DNA of 64,000 bases, from the NCBI RefSeq assembly GCF_014648355.1, contig NZ_BMQY01000001.1, forward strand, positions 434,001 to 498,000. Reading direction: 5' to 3'. The translations under genes were made by a program, and so were the position numbers. Below the pieces are notes generated by a model. That model made no database searches. It had not been told where the DNA came from and was given only the letters and a program-made list of their open reading frames with translations. Below are positions 57,555 through 64,000 of this stretch, piece after piece; within the stretch, counting starts at the first letter, position 1; each line of letters starts with the position of its first letter. This DNA is from Couchioplanes azureus (lineage in GTDB: Bacteria; Actinomycetota; Actinomycetes; Mycobacteriales; Micromonosporaceae).

Positions 57555-59483
57555 CTACGAGCCGGTGCCATGGCGCAGCAGCCGGTGCAGCTCGGTGAGC
57601 AACGTGTCCTTGCCGAAGGGCTTGCGCAGCAGCGGGGCGTCCGGCGGAAGCTCCTGCCCGCCGGGCGCGATGCCGTTGGTGTAGCCGGACATGAACAGCA
57701 CGGGCAGGTCCGGCCGGTTGCGCCGCAGCTCCGCGGCCAGCTGGGTGCCCGACATGCCCGGCATGATGACGTCGGTGAGCAGGACGTCGATCTGCACCTG
57801 GTCCTCGAGGCACAGCTTGAGCGCCTCGTGCGGCGTCGCGGTCCGGTGGATCCGGTACCCGGCCTTGGTCAGGATGCGGCAGACGATGTCGCGGACGGCG
57901 TCCTCGTCCTCCACGACCAGCACGATCTGCCCGGTCTCGCCGGTGGGCGCGCTCGGCGCGTCGGCGTCGGCGCCGGTGGCCGGGGCGGCCGTCGCGGGCA
58001 GGCAGACCCGCAGCGTGGTGCCCTGTCCGGGGCGGGAGTCCAGCGCGATCGTGCCGCCCGCCTCGGTCACCGCCCCGTACGCGGTGGCCAGGCCGAGACC
58101 GGTGCCCTGGCCGCGCCCCTTGGTGGTGAAGAAGGGCTCGAAGGCGCGGGCGGCGACCTCGGCGGACATGCCGCAGCCCGTGTCGGTGATGGTCAGGGTG
58201 ACGGCCGACCCGCCGCCGACCTGCGTGTCGCCGCCCTCACCGGTGGTGATGGTCAGCCGGCCGCCGGTGGGCATCGCGGCGCGCGCGTTGACGACGGCGT
58301 TCATCAGCACCTGCTCGAGCTTGCTGCGGTCCATCGTCACCGGTGGCAGGCCGGGCTGCAGCATCGTGCTCATCTCGATGTCCTCGCCGAGCGTACGGTC
58401 GAACAGCTTCTGCATCTCCTGTACGACGGCGTTGAGGTCGAGGACCTCCGGCTGCGACGGTTCCAGGCGGCTGAAGATGAGCAGCTGGCGGATCAGGGCC
58501 GTACCCCGCGCCGCGGCCTGCTGGATGCCGTTGACGTCGGACTGGACCGGATCGTCCGGCGGAAGGTCCTCGGCCAGCATGGCCGCGTAGCCGGAGATCA
58601 CCGCCAGCAGGTTGTTGAAGTCGTGGGCGACCCCGCCGGCGAGCTGGCCGAGGGAGTCGAGGCGCTCGGCCTGGCGCAACTGCCGTTCCAACTCGGCCCG
58701 TTGCTGCTCGGCGAGCACCTGTTCGGTGGTGTCGCGCAGAATCCCCTCGACCGCCAGGACCAGGCCGGCGTCGTCGACGATGGCCACCGCGCGTTGTTCG
58801 GTCCAGACGGTCGCGCCGCTGGGCCCGCGCCACCGGACGGTGACCGTGCCGGGGCGCGGCGACCGCCAGGACTGCTCCAGCGCCGGCCGGTCCTCCGGCT
58901 CGACCAGGCGGAAGATGAGGTCCGGGTCGTCGTAGAAGTCGTCGGGCGGCCGCCCGATGATCGTGGCGATGGCCGGGCTCAGGTATTCGACGGCGGGCTC
59001 CGGGACCAGGCGGTAGCGGAAGATGATGTCCTGGGCGTGCTCGGCGAGCAGCCGGAACCGCTCCTCGCTGTCGCGCAGCGCCGCCTCGGCCCGGCGGCGC
59101 TGCCGGCGCTCCGCGGACTCGCGGAGCTCGCGCTGCACCGCGGGCGCCAGGCGGGCCAGCTTGCTCTTGAGCACGAAGTCCTGCGCGCCGGCGCGCATCA
59201 CCGCCGCCGCGGTCTCCTCGCCGACCTCCCCGGAGACGAGGATGAAGGGGATGTCCGGGTCCTGCCGGCGGATCTGTTCGAGGGCGTCCTCGGCCCGCAG
59301 CGCCGGCATGTTGTAGTCGCAGATGACCACGTCGGGCGGCCGGTCGCGCAGGGCGGCGGCCACGTCCGCGGCCGTGTCGACGCGGGTGTGCTCGACCGTC
59401 AGCCCGGCGCGGACCAGATGCCGGGCGATCAGGAAGGCGTCGTCGTCGCTGTCGTCGATGACGAGCAGGTGGCACGGGTCCAC
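57555..59483 (-). CDS. Hybrid sensor kinase (REC-PAS-HisKA-HATPase-REC)
   Basis: 642 residues. N-terminal receiver (about 1-120; VIDDSDDDAFLIARHL, DVVICDYNMPA), PAS (about 140-260), HisKA with LAGGVAHDFNNLLAVISGYAAMLAEDL (the ntrB/hybrid type H box AHDFNNLL), HATPase (NAVVNARAAMP, DTGCGMS, GTGLGLA) and a C-terminal receiver (VEDEDAVRD, DVLLTDVIMPGMSGTQL, FMSGYT, LRKPF). No membrane segments. It follows the Rcp1-like regulator by 7 bases and is the last signalling gene of the operon. Confidence 0.92.
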   Translation of the reverse strand: MDPCHLLVIDDSDDDAFLIARHLVRAGLTVEHTRVDTAADVAAALRDRPPDVVICDYNMPALRAEDALEQIRRQDPDIPFILVSGEVGEETAAAVMRAGAQDFVLKSKLARLAPAVQRELRESAERRQRRRAEAALRDSEERFRLLAEHAQDIIFRYRLVPEPAVEYLSPAIATIIGRPPDDFYDDPDLIFRLVEPEDRPALEQSWRSPRPGTVTVRWRGPSGATVWTEQRAVAIVDDAGLVLAVEGILRDTTEQVLAEQQRAELERQLRQAERLDSLGQLAGGVAHDFNNLLAVISGYAAMLAEDLPPDDPVQSDVNGIQQAAARGTALIRQLLIFSRLEPSQPEVLDLNAVVQEMQKLFDRTLGEDIEMSTMLQPGLPPVTMDRSKLEQVLMNAVVNARAAMPTGGRLTITTGEGGDTQVGGGSAVTLTITDTGCGMSAEVAARAFEPFFTTKGRGQGTGLGLATAYGAVTEAGGTIALDSRPGQGTTLRVCLPATAAPATGADADAPSAPTGETGQIVLVVEDEDAVRDIVCRILTKAGYRIHRTATPHEALKLCLEDQVQIDVLLTDVIMPGMSGTQLAAELRRNRPDLPVLFMSGYTNGIAPGGQELPPDAPLLRKPFGKDTLLTELHRLLRHGTGS

Positions 59484-59490
59484 GCGATCC

Positions 59491-59928
59491 TCACCGGCCC
59501 AGCCCGGGCGGAAGCGGCTCGTTGACGATCAGCCAGTACACGCCGAGGACCTTGGCGGCGGCGAGGAACTCGTCGAAGACCACCGGCTTGCGGACGTAGC
59601 TGTTCGCGCCGAGCCGGTAGCTCTCCACGATGTCGCGCTCCTCGTTGGAGGTGGTCAGCACCACGACGGGCAGGCCCATGGTGCGCTCGTTGCCGCGGAT
59701 GTGGCGCAGCACCTCCAGCCCGTTGACCTTCGGCAGGTTGACGTCGAGCAGGATCAGCGCCGGCTTCAGCGGCGGGCTGCCGTCGTCGGGCAGCAGCAGC
59801 CGTAGCGCCTCCTCCCCGTCGCTCGCCACGATGACCTCGTTCTTGATGTGGTTCTTGCCGAACGCGCGGATCGTGAACATCACGTCATCGGGGTTGTCCT
59901 CGACCAGCAGGATGGGGCCGTCGCTCAT
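59491..59928 (-). CDS. Rcp1-like single-domain response regulator
   Basis: 145 residues. ILLVEDNPDDVMFTIRAFGKNHIKNEVIVASDGEEALRLLL, phospho-acceptor in ILLDVNLPKVNGLEVL, VVVLTTSNEERDI, YVRKPVVFDEFL. This is the cyanobacterial Rcp1/phytochrome-partner style of receiver with no output domain. The ATG overlaps the stop of the upstream PAS kinase gene by 4 bases, so it is most likely that kinase's partner. Confidence 0.92.
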   Translation of the reverse strand: MSDGPILLVEDNPDDVMFTIRAFGKNHIKNEVIVASDGEEALRLLLPDDGSPPLKPALILLDVNLPKVNGLEVLRHIRGNERTMGLPVVVLTTSNEERDIVESYRLGANSYVRKPVVFDEFLAAAKVLGVYWLIVNEPLPPGLGR

Positions 59929-61160
59929 CGGATCTCCCAGTCGGCGGGTGCGGGGGTGAGGCTGAACCGGAACGTCGCGCCGTTGCCGGGCGAGCTGTCG
60001 GCGACGATCTGCCCGCCGTGCCGGGTGATGATCCGCTGCACGATCGCGAGGCCGATGCCGGTGCCCTCGTACTCGGCCGTCGAGTGCAGCCGCTGGAACG
60101 GGTCGAAGAGCTTGTGCGAGTAGCGCATGTCGAAGCCCGCGCCGTTGTCGGTCACCGCGAACACCTCGACGCCCTGCTGCGCTGCCGAGGTCATCGTGAT
60201 GGTGGCGTCGGCCCGGTTCGAGGTGAACTTCCAGGCGTTGCCCAGCAGGTTCTGCAGCACCAGGCGGATCAGGTGCGGGTCGGCCTGGGCCACCAGCCCG
60301 TCGGCCACGACGACCTCCACCTCGCGGCCGGGGTCGGCGTTGCGCAGCTCGGCGATCACCTCGCGGGCCAGCGCCGAGAGGTCGGTGTGCTCGCGGTGCA
60401 GCTCGGTGCGGGTCGCGCGGGACAGGCCCAGCAGGTCGTCGATCATCTGCGCCATGCGCGCGACGTTCGCCTGGATCCGGCGCAGATACTGGTGCCCCTG
60501 CTCGTCGAGGACGTCGGCGTAGTCCTCCTGCAGGACCTGGCTGAAGCCCTCCAGGCTGCGCAGGGGCGCGCGCAGGTCGTGGGAGACCGAGTACGCGAAC
60601 GCGTCGAGCTCACGGGTGGACGCCTCGAGCTCGGCGGTGCGCTCACGGACGCGCAGTTCCAGGTTCGCGTTGAGCTGGCGTACCTGTTCCTCGGCCCGCT
60701 TGCGGTCGGTGATGTCGGTGGAGATGCCGCAGACGGCGTACGGCTGGCCGGCCTCGTCGATGAGCGGGAACTTGACGGTGATGTAGGTGCGTACCCCGTC
60801 GTCGCCGGGGACTTCCTCCTCCATCTGCACGGGTACGCCCCGGGCGAAGGCCTCCAGGTCGTTGGCGCGGAAGGCGTCGGCCGTGTCCTTGGGAAACAGG
60901 TCGTGGTCGGTCAGGCCGACGATGTCGTCCCGGCACAGCTCGAACAGCCGCTCGTACTCGCGGTTGACCAGCAGGTAGCGGCCGTCGACATCGCGCATGT
61001 AGATAACGGCAGACGTGTGGTCGATCAGTGCCATCAACTGCTCGTGACCGACCAGCGCCGGTGGTCGTGCCTCGACCGCCGGCTTCCCGTTCACCTTCGT
61101 GCCCACCATCCGCTCCCGGCTGCGGCCTCGCCCGCGGCGGGCGCGGCCATCGGCAATCAC
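59925..61160 (-). CDS. PAS sensor histidine kinase (phytochrome-type kinase core)
   Basis: 411 residues from GTG 61160, where the start overlaps the preceding stop (GTGA). ATG 61109 with GGGAG is an alternative. PAS domain (about 45-155; LIDHTSAVIYMRDVDGRYLLVNREYERLFE, a heme- or flavin-free PAS_4 pattern), a coiled linker, HisKA with DAFAYSVSHDLRAPLRSLEGFSQVL (H box of the phytochrome-like family), then HATPase (LLGNAWKFTSN, DNGAGFDM, EGTGIGLA). No transmembrane region. Coupled to the Rcp1-like regulator downstream. Confidence 0.9.
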   Translation of the reverse strand: MIADGRARRGRGRSRERMVGTKVNGKPAVEARPPALVGHEQLMALIDHTSAVIYMRDVDGRYLLVNREYERLFELCRDDIVGLTDHDLFPKDTADAFRANDLEAFARGVPVQMEEEVPGDDGVRTYITVKFPLIDEAGQPYAVCGISTDITDRKRAEEQVRQLNANLELRVRERTAELEASTRELDAFAYSVSHDLRAPLRSLEGFSQVLQEDYADVLDEQGHQYLRRIQANVARMAQMIDDLLGLSRATRTELHREHTDLSALAREVIAELRNADPGREVEVVVADGLVAQADPHLIRLVLQNLLGNAWKFTSNRADATITMTSAAQQGVEVFAVTDNGAGFDMRYSHKLFDPFQRLHSTAEYEGTGIGLAIVQRIITRHGGQIVADSSPGNGATFRFSLTPAPADWEIR

Positions 61161-62473
61161 GAAACCAGCCGCACCTCGACCGGTGCAATCTCCAACAAAT
61201 CCGACCGTACCGCACTCAATGGCGCGTCTTCCCGGACTTCCGCATCGAGGGCGGGGCGCAGCGGCGCCAGCACGTGCTGACGCCGGGCCCGGGTCAGCCG
61301 CTCCAGGTAGGTCTCGGTCATGCCGGTGGTGCCGGACCGGTTCGACACCAGGGGCCGGTCGCCGAGGCCCGCGGCGTCGCGCTGGCGCTGCGGCTTGAAC
61401 AGGAACTTCTTGCTCAGCATCAGGTGCGAGCCGGCGGCCCGCGCATGCGCGGTCAGCAGGTCGTACCAGTCGGCCAGCACCGGGTGGTGGCCGACCAGCC
61501 GACGAAGCTCGGTGAGGCCGGAAGCCGGCAGCCGGTCGAGGTCGACGCCGAGGTCGGCGGCCATCCGCTGGGGCAGGGTGGGCTGGGCCATCAGGCTCTC
61601 CAGCGCCGCCTGCTCCTCGCTCAGCAATCCCGGGAACAACCGGCGCACGTGCGTGGCGTAGTCGGGAATCGCGATGCCGAGCAGGAAGTCACGCTTGAGC
61701 GCCTCGACGTCCAGGGCGCCGCTCGGCGGGATGTCGCCCGGCTTCCAGTGCACGGCGAACTGGCGGAACACGTCCATGAACTGCTCGGGAGGCATGCTCT
61801 TCTCGGGCGGCAGGGCCGCGAACTCCAGGAAGAGGTCCCGTAGCGCGTCCACCAGCACCGTCGCGGTACGCACCCGCGACACCGCCTCGGGGGAGGCCCA
61901 GCGGGTCTCCGGCGTGGCCAGCGGCTCCAGCAGGTCGTTGACCGCCCGCTCGACCGCCTCGCCCTTCTTCACCAGCGCGAAGAAGTTCTCCTCCCCGGTG
62001 GTGCCGGTGTACGTGCGGGTCCTGCCGTCGTCGAACACCCCCGGGAGCACCGCCACGGTCCGCTCCCCCAGGCGGACCTCCACCGTGCCCACGTTCCACC
62101 GCACCAGCGAGGCGTAGCTGTCGCGATGGTCGTGGCCGGTGCCCGTCCGGTCGGCGAGCCCGGCGAAGTAGCGCTGGAAGGGAATCTGCTCCGTACCCGC
62201 CGCGAGCCCCTCGAACGCCCGCTCCGGCGTCTCCTTGCCGCCGGGCGTGCGCTCCTGATAGTGCCTCGCCACCGAGGCACCCACGAAGCCGAGATTGACC
62301 ACGAGCCGCTGCGCTTCCTCCGCGGACAGCCGCTCAGGCAGGGGCAGATCGGGCAGGACCACCTCGTGCAGGGCGTCGGTCAGCACCCGCGGGGCCAGGA
62401 CGTCGCGCAGGATGGCCTGGTTGAGCTTCGGCAGCTCCTCCAGTACCCAGGCGCCGAGCTGCGGCAAAGCCAT
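61157..62473 (-). CDS. Unknown 438-residue protein, first gene of a kinase operon
   Basis: 438 residues from ATG 62473 (AAGGG 10 bases upstream); GTG 62482 is possible. Mostly helical by composition; no signal peptide or membrane segment. Recognisable stretches: GFVGASVARHYQERTPGGKETPERAFEGL, YFAGLADRTGTGHDHRDSYASLVRWNVG, FRQFAVHWKPGDIPPSGALDVEALKRDFL, LVGHHPVLADWYDLLTAHARAAGSHLMLSKKFLFKP. Several His/Asp/Arg residues suggest a ligand or cofactor pocket (heme or small molecule) but I recognise no family. The stop overlaps the PAS kinase start (GTGA), so it may feed the kinase a signal. Confidence 0.7.
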   Translation of the reverse strand: MALPQLGAWVLEELPKLNQAILRDVLAPRVLTDALHEVVLPDLPLPERLSAEEAQRLVVNLGFVGASVARHYQERTPGGKETPERAFEGLAAGTEQIPFQRYFAGLADRTGTGHDHRDSYASLVRWNVGTVEVRLGERTVAVLPGVFDDGRTRTYTGTTGEENFFALVKKGEAVERAVNDLLEPLATPETRWASPEAVSRVRTATVLVDALRDLFLEFAALPPEKSMPPEQFMDVFRQFAVHWKPGDIPPSGALDVEALKRDFLLGIAIPDYATHVRRLFPGLLSEEQAALESLMAQPTLPQRMAADLGVDLDRLPASGLTELRRLVGHHPVLADWYDLLTAHARAAGSHLMLSKKFLFKPQRQRDAAGLGDRPLVSNRSGTTGMTETYLERLTRARRQHVLAPLRPALDAEVREDAPLSAVRSDLLEIAPVEVRLVS

Positions 62474-62541
62474 CGCACTCACACCCTTCAGGACCGGGAA
62501 TCACACCCATCGGCGTGGAGAGCCCGGTCTGAAGAGTTCCC

Positions 62542-63207
62542 TTATATCTTTTTGTCACACATTTCCGACATGAGGGTGGGCTCCGTGATGGCCACCCGCA
62601 CCACCACCGCGGCGTGCACGGTCTGCGGCTGCGGATCGACCTCGAGCTCCAGGTCGGCGGACTCCAGGCCGAACGCGGCGGCGCGCATCATGCCGCCGCC
62701 ACCGCCGCCGGCGCCCTCGTCGGAGATCTCGATCAGCCGGTCCACCTCGGCGCCGACGGCCTGCGCGTACTCCCGGGCGCGGCCCAGCGCGTCGGCGATC
62801 GCCTCCCGCCGCACGTCGGCGCCCGCCCGGCTGCCGGGGCGCAGCTGCCACCAGGGACCCGAGATGGCGGTCTGCTCGGCGTCGGCCAGCCGCAGCAGCA
62901 TCTCCCCGAGCGCGCCGAAGTCGGTCACCGTGACCGTGGTGCCGACGCTGCCCACGTACGCCGAGACGCGCTCGCCGCCGCGCTTGAGCTCGGGCCGCAC
63001 CTGGATCCCGGCGGTGTCGCGCCGCTCGATCGCGTCGGCGTAGCCGTCGAGCACGGCACGCAGCGCGGCCGCCCGCTCGGCCAGCCGGGCGAGGGCGGCC
63101 TGCCGATCCTTGTCGCGCGCGGACACGGTGACGCAGAACTGCGCGATCTCCGGCGGCACCTCACGGACGGCCTCGCCGCGGACCACGATCACGGGTTGCT
63201 CAGCCAT
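62542..63207 (-). CDS. SIMPL-domain protein
   Basis: 221 residues from ATG 63207. The SIMPL (BP26/OMP28-like, DUF541) pattern: VIVVRGEAVREVPPEIAQFCVTVSARDKDRQAALARLAERAAALRAVLDG, then SAYVGSVGTTVTVTDFGALGEMLL, ADVRREAIADALGRAREYAQAVGAEVDRLIEISDEG. A Gly-rich loop (GAGGGGGGMMRAAAFG) precedes the last strands. No signal peptide is apparent, so cytoplasmic. Function unknown; follows the DUF4352-like gene by 10 bases in one transcript. Confidence 0.82.
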   Translation of the reverse strand: MAEQPVIVVRGEAVREVPPEIAQFCVTVSARDKDRQAALARLAERAAALRAVLDGYADAIERRDTAGIQVRPELKRGGERVSAYVGSVGTTVTVTDFGALGEMLLRLADAEQTAISGPWWQLRPGSRAGADVRREAIADALGRAREYAQAVGAEVDRLIEISDEGAGGGGGGMMRAAAFGLESADLELEVDPQPQTVHAAVVVRVAITEPTLMSEMCDKKI

Positions 63208-63217
63208 GGCGAGAAAC

Positions 63218-63793
63218 CTACGCCCGCGCAAGCGGAATGCGCACTCCCCGGGTACGGACGGAGTCACGCAGAACGATCGACGTGAGCCGGGTGCCGCGCG
63301 GGACGTCGAACACCAGCGTGCCGCGTACCCGCGCGCCGGCGTCGATGCGCTCCAGGATGCCCGGGCGCCGGCCGCCCACGTACATGGCGGCGCCGACCTC
63401 GCTGACGAAGGCCGAGCCGTCGGCGGCGTACGCGGTCTGCGCCGCCCCGTCGAGGATCTCCGGCCGCGTGCCGATGTTCCGGACGGTGACCGCCACCAGG
63501 CAGAACTCGCCGCGCGCCCGTTGCCCGAAGTCGTCGCTGCCGAGCCGGCGGGCGCCGCAGCGCATCCCGGCGACCGAGAACTGGAAGCCGCCGTCGGCGA
63601 CCACCTCGTGCAGGCGGCCGCCGACCGCCTCCTGACGCGGGGAACCGCCGGCGCCGAGGCCCGCCGAGAGCCGGTTCGCGATCACTCCGAGGACCGCGAA
63701 CAGGGCGATCAGGGCGGCGATCATCGCGACGGCGAGGCCGCCGGCGATCCACGGCCACAGCGACCGGGCGTCGCGGCGCCGGAGGTTGGACAT
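63218..63793 (-). CDS. Membrane-anchored DUF4352-like protein
   Basis: 191 residues from ATG 63793, with GGGAGA 6-7 bases upstream. N-terminal anchor LWPWIAGGLAVAMIAALIALFAVLGVIANRL, then a beta-sandwich domain (about 60-185; FQFSVAGMRCGARRLGSDD, GEFCLVAVTVRNIGTRPEILDGAAQTAYAADGSAF, RVRGTLVFDVPRGTRLTSIVLRDS) typical of DUF4352/telomeric-repeat-factor-like extracellular domains. The two cysteines (RCG and FCL) may form a disulfide. Likely cell-surface; precedes the SIMPL gene. Confidence 0.8.
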   Translation of the reverse strand: MSNLRRRDARSLWPWIAGGLAVAMIAALIALFAVLGVIANRLSAGLGAGGSPRQEAVGGRLHEVVADGGFQFSVAGMRCGARRLGSDDFGQRARGEFCLVAVTVRNIGTRPEILDGAAQTAYAADGSAFVSEVGAAMYVGGRRPGILERIDAGARVRGTLVFDVPRGTRLTSIVLRDSVRTRGVRIPLARA

Positions 63794-64000
63794 GGGCTCT
63801 CCCGTGGCGCCGGTCCGGACGTGCAGCGTGGCCGGACCAACCACCCGAGGATCCGGCCACGCTCCCTGACAACCGCCGCCCGCGGGCCCGGGAAGTGGCC
63901 CGAACAGCCGGGCTCCACCATCCGGTCGGCTCGCCGGCCGTCCCGGCCCGGCGCGGCGGTGAGCCGTCGCGGCGAGTCATGTCTCACTGCCGCGCCGAAG
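63794..64000. other. Right edge without a supported gene
   Basis: About 207 bases. No frame with convincing codon bias or ribosome binding site reaches the window edge; only overlapping shadows of the DUF4352-like gene. It probably holds the promoter of that gene. Confidence 0.4.

Overview
This 64 kb window is chromosomal DNA of a very GC-rich actinobacterium. Coding regions have strong third-position GC, many genes start with GTG or TTG, and successive genes often overlap by 4 bases (ATGA or GTGA). The mix of EAL/HDOD proteins, multi-PAS/GAF histidine kinases, STAS/RsbW-like proteins, DUF4360, DUF4407 and G5-domain proteins, and large glycan loci fits Micromonosporaceae (Actinoplanes-like). 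That placement is inference; no marker gene or rRNA is present. I see no tRNA, rRNA, insertion sequence, phage or CRISPR array.

Layout. 1-4.1 kb: the 3' end of a PLP-dependent aminotransferase-family gene, a divergent pair of secreted DUF4360 paralogs, a GNAT acetyltransferase and a threonine-aldolase-like enzyme. 4.1-8.7 kb: a 1375-residue NACHT NTPase with HEAT repeats and a C-terminal nucleoside-phosphorylase-fold domain, preceded by a small predicted tail-anchored protein. This is an NLR-like arrangement and probably an immune or conflict module. 8.9-13.7 kb: a cysteine hydrolase, a methyltransferase, a short GT2-type protein, a G5 protein and a large secreted protein. 13.8-20.4 kb: signalling genes (degenerate EAL-HDOD, intact EAL phosphodiesterase, response regulator plus multi-sensor kinase, RsbW-like ATPase plus STAS protein).

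20.5-44.3 kb: a surface-glycan region. A leftward operon (28.8 to 21.6 kb: GT2-like, GT4, SGNH hydrolase, GT39-like membrane transferase, flippase, GT4) and a rightward operon (32.4 to 44.3 kb: two GT2, flippase, GT2, two membrane proteins, HxxxDG acyltransferase, GT4, pyruvyl transferase, PP-loop enzyme) flank secreted lectin-like and GH16 proteins. Together these could build, export, decorate and trim an acylated, pyruvylated exopolysaccharide.

44.4-52.1 kb: a surface-protein locus. It has three related exported proteins with TasA/SipW-like N-termini, an FN3-like protein, two HQWY paralogs, a SipW-type signal peptidase and its adjacent TasA-like substrate. It is interrupted by sdaA under a tandem glycine riboswitch. 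52.3-56.0 kb: an unusual cassette of a subtilase-fold protein that has lost all its catalytic residues, a glutamine-rich prion-like protein, and a divergent HTH regulator with a perfect 21-bp palindrome between them. 56.2-63.8 kb: a DUF4407 membrane protein, a phosphorelay operon (unknown protein, PAS kinase, Rcp1-like regulator, hybrid kinase), then SIMPL and DUF4352-like proteins.

The most promising undescribed systems are the NACHT-HEAT-PNP module with its small membrane partner, and the pseudo-subtilase/Q-rich/HTH cassette.
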